Shown here: positions 45,970-56,107 of the stretch, one piece after another
Layout of the letters: each line of letters begins with the position of its first letter
Numbering within the stretch: position 1 is the stretch's first letter
DNA from: Terana coerulea
Lineage: Eukaryota; Basidiomycota; Agaricomycetes; Polyporales; Phanerochaetaceae
NCBI GenBank assembly: GCA_024811115.1
Contig: JAKOGH010000721.1
Location: forward strand, 434,001 to 498,000
DNA length: 64,000 bases
Direction: 5' to 3'
Position numbers and translations under genes: made by a program
Notes under the pieces: generated by a model
What the model saw: the letters and a program-made list of their open reading frames with translations, nothing else
Databases searched by the model: none
What the model was told of the DNA's origin: nothing

Positions 45970-47379
45970 ATGCAGTCTTCCAAGACAAGCCATCAGGTGC
46001 GACGGCGACCATCCTCTCTTTTCCCCCACACTCTTTTCAGCGCAAGTTGCCCGGCTCACCCACATGTATGGGTCCCCCACCTCGTTGAACGTCGTGTCTT
46101 CCGACGCGAGGACGGCGGAGGAAGCGGAGGAGTGTCGACGAACACCATCATAATTATCGCCGTCGTCTGCGGCTGCGTCGTCATCCTCGCTCTTTCGCTC
46201 TTCCTATGGCGCCTCCTTGCCCGGTGTTGCCGTCGTTCGACCCCGGCTGCTCCTCTACCTCCGGTCCAAGACCTTGCGCACCACCGCCGCCAGCAGCAGC
46301 GCGTCGCCTTCAACGATCATAGTAGGCCGACGACCTGGGCGAGCGATCCTCAACCTCTCGGCTACACGAGCAGCGCAGTGTCTCTGCTTACCACGGAGAA
46401 AAAGTCGAGTGTTTACACAGACGACATGACAACGACGGAAAGTGGTGTGCCTTCGCCCTCAGACGATCATGGTGGACAACTCTACCCTCCCCACCCGTCT
46501 TTCTACCGAGCCCCAGATGCTTCCAGCTCGAATAATACGCTTGGGGACAACACAAGCTCATCTGACAGCTCGTTACCTTCCGCCGTCTCGCCCTCGTCCA
46601 CTTTACCCAACTCAGAGACCGGGTCCTCCCTATCGCATAACACCGCCTTCAGCCGTTCTCAGAGCCGGCAGGCATCGGCGTCGCGGCCGGCGAGCTCGCG
46701 CTCCCGGTCTCGGGTCCCTTCTCGAGGTCGTCCGTTGTCGCAAGTATCCTCTTCGCCCAGTGCACACACCATGCGGAGCTCCAGTACTTTCCGGGGAGCA
46801 CCCCACCTCCCTGGTGGCAACGTGCAGATTGTGTTGCCGGCTCCGCTCGCTGTACCGCAAGTAGACGGCCGCTCCTTATACGGTAACCAGGATGTTTCTC
46901 GCTCAAGCGTTTTCGTGGATCAGTGGATGCTGGCAGGTGCGAATGAGAGACAAGGGGATAGTGATGTAGCGGAATCTCAGGGTAAGCCATTGTTTCTGCC
47001 GTCACGGCGCATATATTCACGTTCTTTCTCCTCGTAAGACGGACGTCGTTCCTCGTCAAAGTCGCGGAGCAGGAGCAGAAGTCGAAACGCACCGCGTCAA
47101 CCCGTGGCTCCTCCTCCTATTGCCTCGATGCCCGCAAGCATACCACCACGCGCCGTCTCTACAACACATCATTCCCGCTCGCAGTCTGGGCTGCGACATG
47201 AGTGGACAAAGTCTCAGGCCGATCCTTTGCCGGCTACCACTTACGGCAGCCTCGCGGATCTTGCAGAGTCGACATATGCAGGGGATGCTGGGCGGGGACG
47301 GTCGCGCACCGCGAACCCTCTACATCCTGTACAGGCTGGCCAGGCTTCTCCGCCGTCGTTCGACGGCCAGCAGCCATAG
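45970..47379 (+). CDS. Single-pass membrane protein with Ser-rich cytoplasmic tail
   Basis: Not assignable to a named family. A short N-terminal part precedes a strong membrane segment, TNTIIIIAVVCGCVVILALS, bounded by LARCCRR on the C-terminal side. That gives a type I-like layout with a long cytoplasmic tail. The tail is rich in Ser, Thr and Pro and contains Arg-Ser runs (SRSQSRQASASRPASSRSRS; SKSRSRSRSRN). An intron at about 46982-47036 joins ESQ to DGRRSSSKS; without it the frame stops. It ends SFDGQQP. The start is uncertain: 45970 is simply the first Met of the longest frame and does not open a clear signal peptide, so a 5' exon may be missing. It shares a 360-base divergent region with the PXA gene. 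Confidence 0.55.
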
Positions 47380-47827
47380 TGGATGTAGTGCAGGTTCTAT
47401 ATCTATGTCTCATTTGGGTTTCACTCGCGTGCAGACATTGGATAATGCATCGTCCATAGAAGTAGAGTACCCTTGGAAGCCAGTAATCCCTCGCATCAGC
47501 ATGAATCTATCACTCTTGCATTATTTATTCTTGCCGTGTAGCTATAATTGAACAGTTCTTGCTTGGTTCTTCCCACTCGTTTACCTGGAGCATATTTGCC
47601 AAAGCATTCAGTCGGATATACATATCTCTCGGAAGAACAGGTGGGAGGACTGCAAGCGGCCTTTATCGAGGCCTCATCCCTGATATTGAGCGACTGCAAG
47701 CACGTCGCGTGCACTAGCCAAGGCCCCAGAACACACGTGGAAAGCAAGCAAAATACAACGGATCCGGACAAGATACATATGCGCATGTTCCAAAAAACGC
47801 CAGCACCATCGAGGACCTCACAGCATA
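47380..47827. other. Intergenic region between convergent genes
   Basis: About 450 bases at the 3' ends of the membrane-protein gene and the CCCH/RRM gene. Nothing was recognised. Confidence 0.45.
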
Positions 47828-50574
47828 CTATTGCATGCCGAAGTCGTCGTCACCGTCGCCCCAGCCACTTACTACCTCCTCCTCTTCCTGCATGTTCGAG
47901 TCTTCGTGGGAAATGCCCGGTGACAACGGGCGACTCTCAGGGACATCGGCGGGCGCGGCGTGCTCAGCCTGCGCTGGAGAAGCAAGGGGTGCGGTTGCAG
48001 CACCGGAGGCTGGTTGTCCTGTGAACCACGACACCTGCACTGTACCGACGGTGGGGATGTTGGATCCCTTTGCATGGCCCTGTAAACCGACATGATAAGC
48101 TAAATGCAGGGAGTCGAATTCAGAAAGGGACATGCCTGTTCAGCGGCTGCGCGAGACTTGAATGATACCAATAGATCCCCGCCTTCTATGACGTCGACAG
48201 CCTCCAGTTGCCCGGTTGTCTGAGTAGCATATCAATATGGTTGGTCTGCGGATGGATACATACACGTACCTCGTACCAGTCCCGCACACCCTGTATCTGC
48301 TCCGTCGCAGCACCCTTCAGCAACAGCTTCTTGGGCCGCAAGTCGAGCTTCATGCTAGAACGAGGCGGGCCTCCGCGCATATAGCCACGGTTGAATCCAC
48401 GCGCGCCTCTCCCGCGTCCGCGGTAGGGACGGTATCCCCCACTGTAGGCAGGCGCGCCTTCCGTCGGCGCGTCGGTCGCGATGCCCAGACTCGCAGCCTC
48501 CGCCTTGAGCTTCGCCAGCTTGGCTTGCAGCTCCTCCGTGCTGTCTTCGCCTTCGCCGTCCGCTGCCGTGGTAACGCTGTGCAACTCGAGCTCCTTGTCC
48601 AAGCGGTCTCGCTCCTTCTGCACCTGCTCATCCGTGCGTGGTGTAGAGCCGCGCGATCCCTGTGTTGCAGAGGATGCCGCCGGCGTCGGCGGCTTCATCT
48701 CTTCATTCAGTTTCCGCAAACGAGCCATGATGACCTTCTTCTCGTCCGCAGAGGCAGAAGAGAGCTTTCCCATGAGCTCCTTTTGCTCTGCAATCTGCTG
48801 CTCTAGCAGCTGCTGTTTTGCGGCGAGTACTGAGACGGTGGCGGATGAGCTGGATTTACGAAGGGATGTAGACGAAGTAGAAGGGGTCGTGGCAGGTTTG
48901 GGAAGCGCAGAGGGCTGGTTGTCTTTCCCAGTGACTTTGGCGACGAGATTTGCGGAGGCAGCGAGCATGCGCTGTCCAGCCTGCCCGTGGCCCTCCATCG
49001 GTCGGTGCCAGAAGACTTTGACAAAACGGTTTCCGAAGACCGCGTCTTCCGACTTCCATGCTGCATGTGCGTCTTCATGGTTGGAGAAGCTCACAAGAGC
49101 CTTCGACCCCGCAGTATCGACAGCAACGTTGGTGACGGTGCCGAACTTTTTGAACCAGTCATTGATCGAACCCAGGCTTAGTTTGTCCTCGGGTATTTTC
49201 TCCACGACGAGCGTCTTGTCTTGCCGACGTTCCGGACGCTGGAAATTTGCGGTCTCGCCAAACGAACCCTTCGGTGCTCTGGGTGCGTTCCGCTGTGGTG
49301 TAAAGCCGTTGCGCATACCGGCCATTGGATTCATTGGCAGGCTCAAATCCGGACCCCGGGCTACAGGATTGGCAGCGCCGTTCATGCCCCCGTTCGGCGG
49401 ACCTGCGGCCTGCGACAGAGCTTGTGCATCTTGCTCTTCCAGAGGTATTCGGGGAGTGAGGTCCTGTATCACGGGCAGCTCTCCGGGTTTATGAGCGATC
49501 TGGCCATTAACAGCGCCTTCACGGTGTATAATCGGCGGACGGGGATGAGGATGACGGCCACTGGCCATCCCCATGTTACCTCCGGCGAGAGAGCGCATAT
49601 CCATTCGTTCGTGCGGGTTGTATGGGGTACTCGGACCACCAGCCATTGGGAAAGCCATGTTGTTGGTGTATGCTCCTCCTGGCACGCCGTTCATGGGGAA
49701 CACTTGTCCTGGAACTACTGCATCGTCACCGTGGCTGTATTTGCAGAACGCGCCACGAGCACAATATCCATTATCTGCGAAAGTAAGCAGCGGTCAGCGG
49801 AACCTAAGGAGCGGGCAGAAGTGGTTACGCACTATGGTAGTCCCTGCATATACCCCTTCCACGGTCTGGTGGCCGGTATGCACCTCTTCCATTCATCTGA
49901 CCACCCATCCCCATCTCCATAGCACCGCTCATGCCACCATCCATGTAATCCGCCCTCCCAGGAATCATCATACGGCTTCCCCCGCACCTCCGCGACCTAT
50001 GAACCCCCGTCCACCTCTGTCAGATCGTGGGAATGGACCACTATCTATTCTTCGACCTTTCGAAGGCCCGTACTCCTGGTCGTCGTAGTCTAGGCTGCGC
50101 TTTCGTCTCCGGTCTAGGGATTCGTCACTTGAAGACATGAGGGCATCAAGCGGTATGGGGATGCCACCATCTTGAACGGCATTGCTGGATGAGGGCGTTG
50201 AGCCAGACGGGGGTGATGGTGCGGAGTATGGGACGTATGATTTGGTTCGTATTGCAGTAAAAAGGGTGTCGATGAAGTTGGCGGTTTCTGGAGACAAAAT
50301 GAGCATACAAGTGATTGAAGTCCCGGCTGGCCACACACCTTTCTCCAAGAACTCTTCCAATTGTGACTTTAGCTCCTGACGCAGTTCAGTCTCTGGGGCG
50401 TTGTGCTTGAGCAGTGCGAGTATGTAATCCGCCAGTGCTCCTGGCTCAGCGTCACATCTGAGAATTTATGTTTAGTGAAAAGCGTGACGACGGGGATCAT
50501 ATGACATACATTGGTTCCAGGGTTCGGACAAGCCATGGCTTGAGGTTGGTGGTAGCCTCTGCGTCGAGTATCAT
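47828..50574 (-). CDS. CCCH zinc-finger and RRM protein, RBM26/27-like
   Basis: A nuclear RNA-binding protein resembling vertebrate RBM26/27, factors tied to exosome-mediated RNA decay. The start MILDAEATTNLKPWLVRTLE at 50574 leads across an intron to CDAEPGALADYILALLKHN, a PWI-like helical fold. A disordered part with RRRKRSLDYDDQEYG follows, then one CCCH finger whose core reads GYCARGAFCKYSH. An RRM follows with DKTLVVEKIPEDKLSLGSIN and GSKALVSFSNHEDAHAAW. A coiled coil (AAKQQLLEQQIAEQKELMGK) and an Arg/Gly box (PYRGRGRGARGFNRGYMRGG) precede a second RRM-like unit starting KKLLLKGA. The end is VVSGWGDGDDDFGMQ. No frame break was noticed. A 337-codon open frame on the opposite strand is a shadow. 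Confidence 0.85.
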
Positions 50575-52537
50575 CCCAGTAAGCTCGAGCAAGTAAGCAG
50601 TAGGAGGAGAAGGAAAGGCTTCGAAAGCGTTCACAGCTGCTGGAGGCGCTCTATTGGGCGTCAAAATTTTGCCCCACGGCACGTGCTATCCGCTTTGTAA
50701 TAAGTGCTTACGCGCCTGCGTGTCGCGACGCGGCGAGGCGCACCGTGTACCGATTCTCCGAACATAGCGAGACTCACTAAAGCAGCCTCAATACCTTCGG
50801 AAAGTCACCCATCGGATATGGAAGAAGTATGCAATAACGTTGATAGGGACCGAATATCAATGATTTAGATTTGTGCTGGGGTAAATATATTCCATGTAGT
50901 CATTAAAAGTCCAGCCTGAGGTGAACATCTAACGAAACAAAATAAAAGACAAAAGTCGCACAAACCACTACGAAGCGTGTCGCGACCTGTAGTACACCCA
51001 AGCGATAGTCGGTGTCTGTGCATCTGATTGCAGGAGCGAGTTCACAGACGCACTTCCTGATACATCCAGGATGTCCGATGTGGCACATTGTTGAGGGTCG
51101 GATGCTGACTGTGCACGGATCTGAAGCGAGAGGGTGGGGGCGGTGTATCATCCAGTGAAGAGAAAACCCTGAAAGCGATCCTGCGGGTTGCACTTCCAAA
51201 AAGCTGGGCGCAGCTGGCCCAAGAAACGAAGCCAAGCGATGTCGTTCCCAAGTCTTTTCGCGCCGATCGGCTCATTGGTGGTATTTGGTTATATGAACGC
51301 GAGACATGGACGTAAACGCGTTCCCGAGTCGGGCGGCAAACAGCTGACTCGGGAACTCGGGATGGCAGAGAACGCGATGGAAGGCGACGTAAACGGCGAA
51401 GATGCGCCCAAGGAACCCTCGAGGACGACAGTCATGGCGACCAAACCATCGATAGGGAGGATTCGGATCGCCAAGGACAGAGAGCATATGGTGCACAGGG
51501 GAGTGATCGTCGCCAGCAGCGTCGGGGATGAGGAGGCTGTCGCCTGCAGAGTGGGTGGCGGGTGAGGGGAATGCGGAAGGCGACCTAACCACGAAGGTAG
51601 CCGAGATGCCCAGAGTTATGAGCCCACGAACCAGTCTCACTGAAGGAGGAGATGCGGGAGACAACACGGCAGGATAGCAGAAGCAGAAACACTCACCTTT
51701 ATGCTCGACCCTCGCTGTGGTGCAGCGCACAAAGGGCTCAAGGGGATTTCGACCTTGAATGAGCATCCTAAATAATCCAGCCAACGAACGCGTCTTCAGC
51801 AAGGAAAGGGCAGTCGAGACCGTCCTGTCTGTGAAATAACACGATTGTTGGTATGATTGTATGCTCGAGAGGCCGGGTGTGCGAGGTAGAGGGGGAGGCA
51901 CGAGAGCGAAACCATCTGAGTCTTTATATGCGGCTTGGACGCCCAGATAACAGATTTGATTATTTAAGACGAGGAGGCTTGTGAGGCACTTGGGCGAATT
52001 GCAATTTTGCGATTGGCTCGCTGCTTGCCGAGAGCCTCACTTCGCACCCATTTGTGGCTCCGCTTGTTCGGCTCACTGAAACTACGAGGTCAAGTAAGTC
52101 GAGTAGTTGGCCATTATAACCCCTCTCAATCCGCACAATAATTGTATAACCTCATCAACAACTTGCAGCTATAATCGTGATGCGAAGGACAAGCGGACCG
52201 GTGCACAACGTCATGGACGGTAGCCGTCAGGCAGACATGCGGATTTCATCTGGCAGATGTTCACGAGTTATTCTCGTGGGCTTCATTATAGCATTAGGCT
52301 TGTCGGTGCTACTGATGCGCGGCCTACTACACGTGTACCATTTTCAGGAGTGTTTCGGCTATCTAACACTCCTTTTCGGCGTGTTGTAAAGGTGGTTCAC
52401 CCTTCGCCACGCTTGGTAACTGCGCCTCGTAATGTGCATGGCCGACCCCACAATATATAGGTGTGCAACCTCCGCACGCTGCCTCACATCTTCCGCCTCC
52501 CGACACTCGTATCTCCTGCGCATACGGTCCGTACAAC
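50575..52537. other. About 2 kb with no firm gene; candidate minus-strand gene
   Basis: No conserved protein was recognised. On the minus strand a TATA box (TATAAA at 51923-51928) sits 20-30 bases before a region open from 51901 to 51272. A GGTGAGTG donor near 51695 and a CTCTGCAG acceptor near 51545 mark a likely intron. The last part can be read as GDSLLIPDAAGDDHSPVHHM or as ATASSSPTLLATITPLCTIC depending on splicing. A short unknown protein is possible. A plus-strand TATATA at 52454-52459 lies 79 bases before the RBR gene at 52538. Confidence 0.3.
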
Positions 52538-53749
52538 ATGGACGGCTTCGCAGATATAATCACCTACATCTCCCGACTCAGAGTCGATGACATCGACTCC
52601 CTCCAGTCCCGGTCACAAATCAAGACTTCGGATCTCACAGACGAGGAGCTTGCGATGGCTCTGTTTGCTGAAGAGGCCGAGGGTCTCTTAAACGTAGCTA
52701 AAGGCCGGGTTGGCGAGCTTGCATCTCCGATCCGTGTACGGACCGTTTTCGCAGAGCTGGAGGAGCTGGAGGCCGCGGCTAGATATGATCATTTGGTTGC
52801 TCTTGCAATCTCAGAGGGTCTTCCCATCCCCTCCAGAGAACCCACACGTTCGCAGTACGGCGGAACACGTCCTGCTGAGTCTGACTCAGAGTACGAATCG
52901 GATGACTCCGACTCATCGTCATCATCAGACGCAAAGTGCGTAAGCATCTGGTGTCTTGCCCTACATAGGACTGACAATGAATCCCGCTTTCTACAGGCCA
53001 CCAAGTTGTTCTCTTGAGTTGTCGTCTCCGGTGACTTTCCAGTCGGCGTACAGTGCCGAGTTACAATCAACGCAGATCCCTTTACTGGCGCGAGAGGACT
53101 CGGAGCGAGAGGAGTAAGTCAAGCTTCTCGTTGAGCTATTCGTAAAAATGCTCACGAGAATTGTGTCAGCTGCACTATCTGCGGGGACAGCATAGAAGGG
53201 TCTGTTTATCGCACATCATGCGGGCATGTATTTGACATGGAGTGTTTGGAGAGCATCTTCCGCAAAGCGACGGTCGATGAATCGCTATACCCTCCTCACT
53301 GTTGCAAATCAACCATACCGGTGGAGGAAGTACGCAAGTACATCGAGCCAGAGGTCATGGCCTCCTTCGAGAAAAAAGCTATCGAATTCAACACCCCGAA
53401 TCGTGTCTACTGCTCGAAGAAGACGTGTTCCACCTTCGTCGGAGCGGCTACCACCGAGGCTGAGGCCTTGAGTTGTCCCGACTGTTCTACACCGACATGC
53501 GGATACTGCAAGGCAGCAGCTCACCCCGATATGGAGTGTTCAGACACAGGCGACCTCAACAGCATTGCCACCGAGATGAAGGAGAAGGAGGGCTGGCAAC
53601 GGTGCTACTCGTGCCATCATCTGGTCGAGCTCGCAATCGGTTGCTACCACATAGTCTGTGTGTGCCAAGCGCAGTTTTGCTACCTTTGTGCAGCTCCGTG
53701 GAAACAGTGTTCTTGCCCGCAGTTTGCGGTACCACCAGAAACCGATTGA
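52538..53749 (+). CDS. RBR-type E3 ubiquitin ligase, copy 2
   Basis: Paralogue of the ligase at 40030, with an uninterrupted frame. The N-terminal helical part is MDGFADIITYISRLRVDDID..EELAMALFAEEAEGLL, followed by an acidic/Ser stretch (ESDSEYESDDSDSSSSS). RING1 begins DCTICGDSIEGSVYRTSCGH and continues CLESIFRKATVDESLYPPHC. The IBR has EALSCPDCSTPTCGYCKAAA, and RING2 has GWQRCYSCHHLVELAIGCYH, with the Cys of GCYH as the likely catalytic residue. It ends soon after FCYLCAAPWKQCSCPQFAVP, so it lacks the roughly 90-residue tail with extra Cys/His pairs found in copy 1. Introns lie near 52935-52995 and after 53113. Substrate unknown. Confidence 0.85.
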
Positions 53750-54197
53750 TACACTTTATCCACTTCTCTCTCGTGAGTACCCGCTAATAAATCACTGTCG
53801 CACTTCGCTATGCTGACGCACAGCACACAGCGTACTGCCACTGCCAGTACACTGGTAGTACCGACACTGGCTACACATCAGCGCTAGCGTTTGGAGTCTG
53901 TGAACTCTGTCTTGCAATATCTTCGACTGCACACATATTTAATTACTTATGACACAAACATGATTATTGTATTTATACCTGACATAATGGTACTTCGAGA
54001 TTCTGCCAGTAGGCTCAGATTCCTGCGCGGGACTTCGTGGCGTCAGGAGCAGACGCCCAGGGCTGGGCGGTGGGGTTGGTTCGTTTTGAGTCTTGACCGC
54101 GCTCTAGCCACTCTCCTGCCAATTCCCCGGCTTTATCCACCAACGCACCTCTACACCAATTCTTATAAACCCGCACTGCTTCAGACTTACCAGAGTC

Positions 54198-55789
54198 ATG
54201 TCTGCAGAATCAATCTCTCGCTGGAACTCTATTCCAATGGCTCAGACGGAGCACGAGAACGGTCCCGCTGCCATATCCTCCTTGAAGGTATTCTCCCTGC
54301 GTCTCTAGAGAAGCCGAACAGTCTCTGCATGCTACCATCCTCCATGCTCGCAGCGACCCAGAGATCAAGTGGAAGAAGACGACGGAAGCGACGACGACGT
54401 CTCGCTCGTCTCTCGCACCCCCTCACCCCTCCCACGGTCGATGCGATGGACATCGACAAGTATGATGAACACATAGCCCGCCCGGAACGGACCATTGTCA
54501 CTGTGAACACGAAGATTCAGAGCAGCAACAAGGGCTTTGCCATGCTCGCAAAGCTCGGGTGGAAGGAGGGCCAACCACTGGGGCTATCGGGAGACGGTAT
54601 GCGTCGGTTGGAATTCCTCTCAGCATATATTCAAGTTCTCTCTTCAGGTCGCGTTGATCCCATCCCATTCGTCTTGAAGAATGACTCGACAGGTCTTGGC
54701 AAGCATAGTCAAGATGTCAGAATGATTGAAACGACTGTGTCTCAGCGCCAGAGACTGGACTCGGAGCGCCAAACCAAGGAAAGTCAAGATCAGAGGAAGG
54801 CGCGAGAGGTGCGTACTTACGCGAACCTGACCGCTTACCCCCTTCACTGTTTGCATTATTTAGGAAGCAGTCGCGAAGCGCGATGCAGTGAAGTCTGAGC
54901 TGTCGAACGTGCTCAAGGCGTTTTACTGCGAGCTATGCGAGAAGCAATTCAAGAACGTCGCACAGTACGATGAGCATACGAACTCCTACGCTCACCATCA
55001 CAAGGCCCGCTTCCGGGACTTACAGGCGGCGCAGAAAGCCGCCCTCGGAGGGCAAGAAGAGCTTGATAAGCGCAAGGAGAAGGAGAGGAAACGAGAGGAG
55101 AAGGAGCTGCGTAAGATTGCTAAGGCCGCTGGCATCAGGATGGCGAAGCCGGCGGCGGCGGCTGGACAATCTGACGCTCCCGCAGCAACAGAGGAGCCGA
55201 CGGTCAGCGGGTTCAAGAAGACAGGGTGGGCGGCCGTTGGAGGATCAGCGTCGACCCCCGTCGAGCAAGTCCCGAGCGTGGCGCTAACGCCTGGCACCTC
55301 GGAGCGAACGGGCTGGGCTACTGTCAGCGCAGCTAATGATCCACCTCGAAACCCCGCTGGATGGGCGACAGTCTCACAACCGCCTACGTCTCATGCCTCA
55401 GCACGATCAACTGCACCGCCTTCGAATTCGGCGGGTTCAACACCCATGTTCAAGACCGGAGGCTTCACGACCCTCGATAGTGAGAGAGCGATAATGCTTT
55501 CCGCACCTGCTGCACACGACGGGTGGTCAGCAGCCACTGCTCCAACTATGTCTCCTCAACAGCCGCCTGCTCGCGGGGTTGGGCCCCGGTAGCGGCACCT
55601 ACCTCCGCTCAGGGTGTGATCCCTTCTGAGCCAGACTCAGCACCTCAGCCGGTTGAGCATCTTTCGCAATCCTTCGCACGTCCACTAGCGCAGCCTGCAA
55701 AGACCGCCCCACCGCCTGCGGTACGTCAAGAAGCGGCTCGGTCAGGCTGGCAGTCGTTCAAGTCAGGCAAGGGGTCCAGTCGCCGGTGA
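54198..55789 (+). CDS. G-patch and C2H2 zinc-finger protein with GW repeats
   Basis: A probable RNA-processing factor. The first exon is MSAESISRWNSIPMAQTEHE.., then an acidic stretch (DQVEEDDGSDDDVSLVSRTP). Next is a conserved lead (MDIDKYDEHIARPERTIVTV) into a G-patch: SNKGFAMLAKLGWKEGQPLG..STGLGK. After an intron near 54810-54863, a U1-type C2H2 finger reads FYCELCEKQFKNVAQYDEH..HH, followed by a charged coiled coil. The disordered C-terminus has repeated Gly-Trp motifs (TGWAAVG, TGWATVS, AGWATVS, DGWSAA, GWAPVA, SGWQSF). The frame is lost at the G run 55575-55578, where one added base gives PPARGGWAPVAAP. It may also be lost at the C run 54418-54422, unless another acceptor is used. It ends SGKGSSRR. 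Similar in plan to GPATCH8. Confidence 0.8.
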
Positions 55790-56107
55790 ACCTGTCTGTA
55801 GTCATGTATCCGCTGCCTTTGCGCTGCCTGTCTCTATAGTATCCGTTTGAATGCTATATAGCTATGCTCACTCGCGCGTGCCAAGATGTTTGATGAGGAA
55901 GTTGCTGTCTATGTAACAAGAGAGGTAAGGAAAACTACTACTACTACTACGAAAAAGCTAATACACATTGCGATAATTTTACCCTGAAAAGTGCAGGACA
56001 TGCTGTAGCGAATAACATACGGGGCGTGTATATCAACAACGATGAGTTGGACGTCGGAGTTGGAACACAAGAAAGCCAAGAGAAATGCGAATGGAGAAAG
56101 TCGTCCT

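Noticed and set aside
48481..49494. A 337-codon open frame on the plus strand
   Set aside because: It lies opposite the CCCH/RRM coding exon, whose composition explains it; the minus-strand protein has clear RRM motifs and this one has none.
42084..52985. Shared 15-base string ACTGACAATGAATCC at about 42078 and 52970
   Set aside because: A single 15-base match in 64 kb is expected by chance, and the flanks do not align.
54360..54480. Alternative acceptor in the G-patch gene giving an Arg-rich stretch
   Set aside because: It keeps frame without a correction, but yields RRRRKRRRR; the acidic reading looks more natural. Kept only as an uncertainty.
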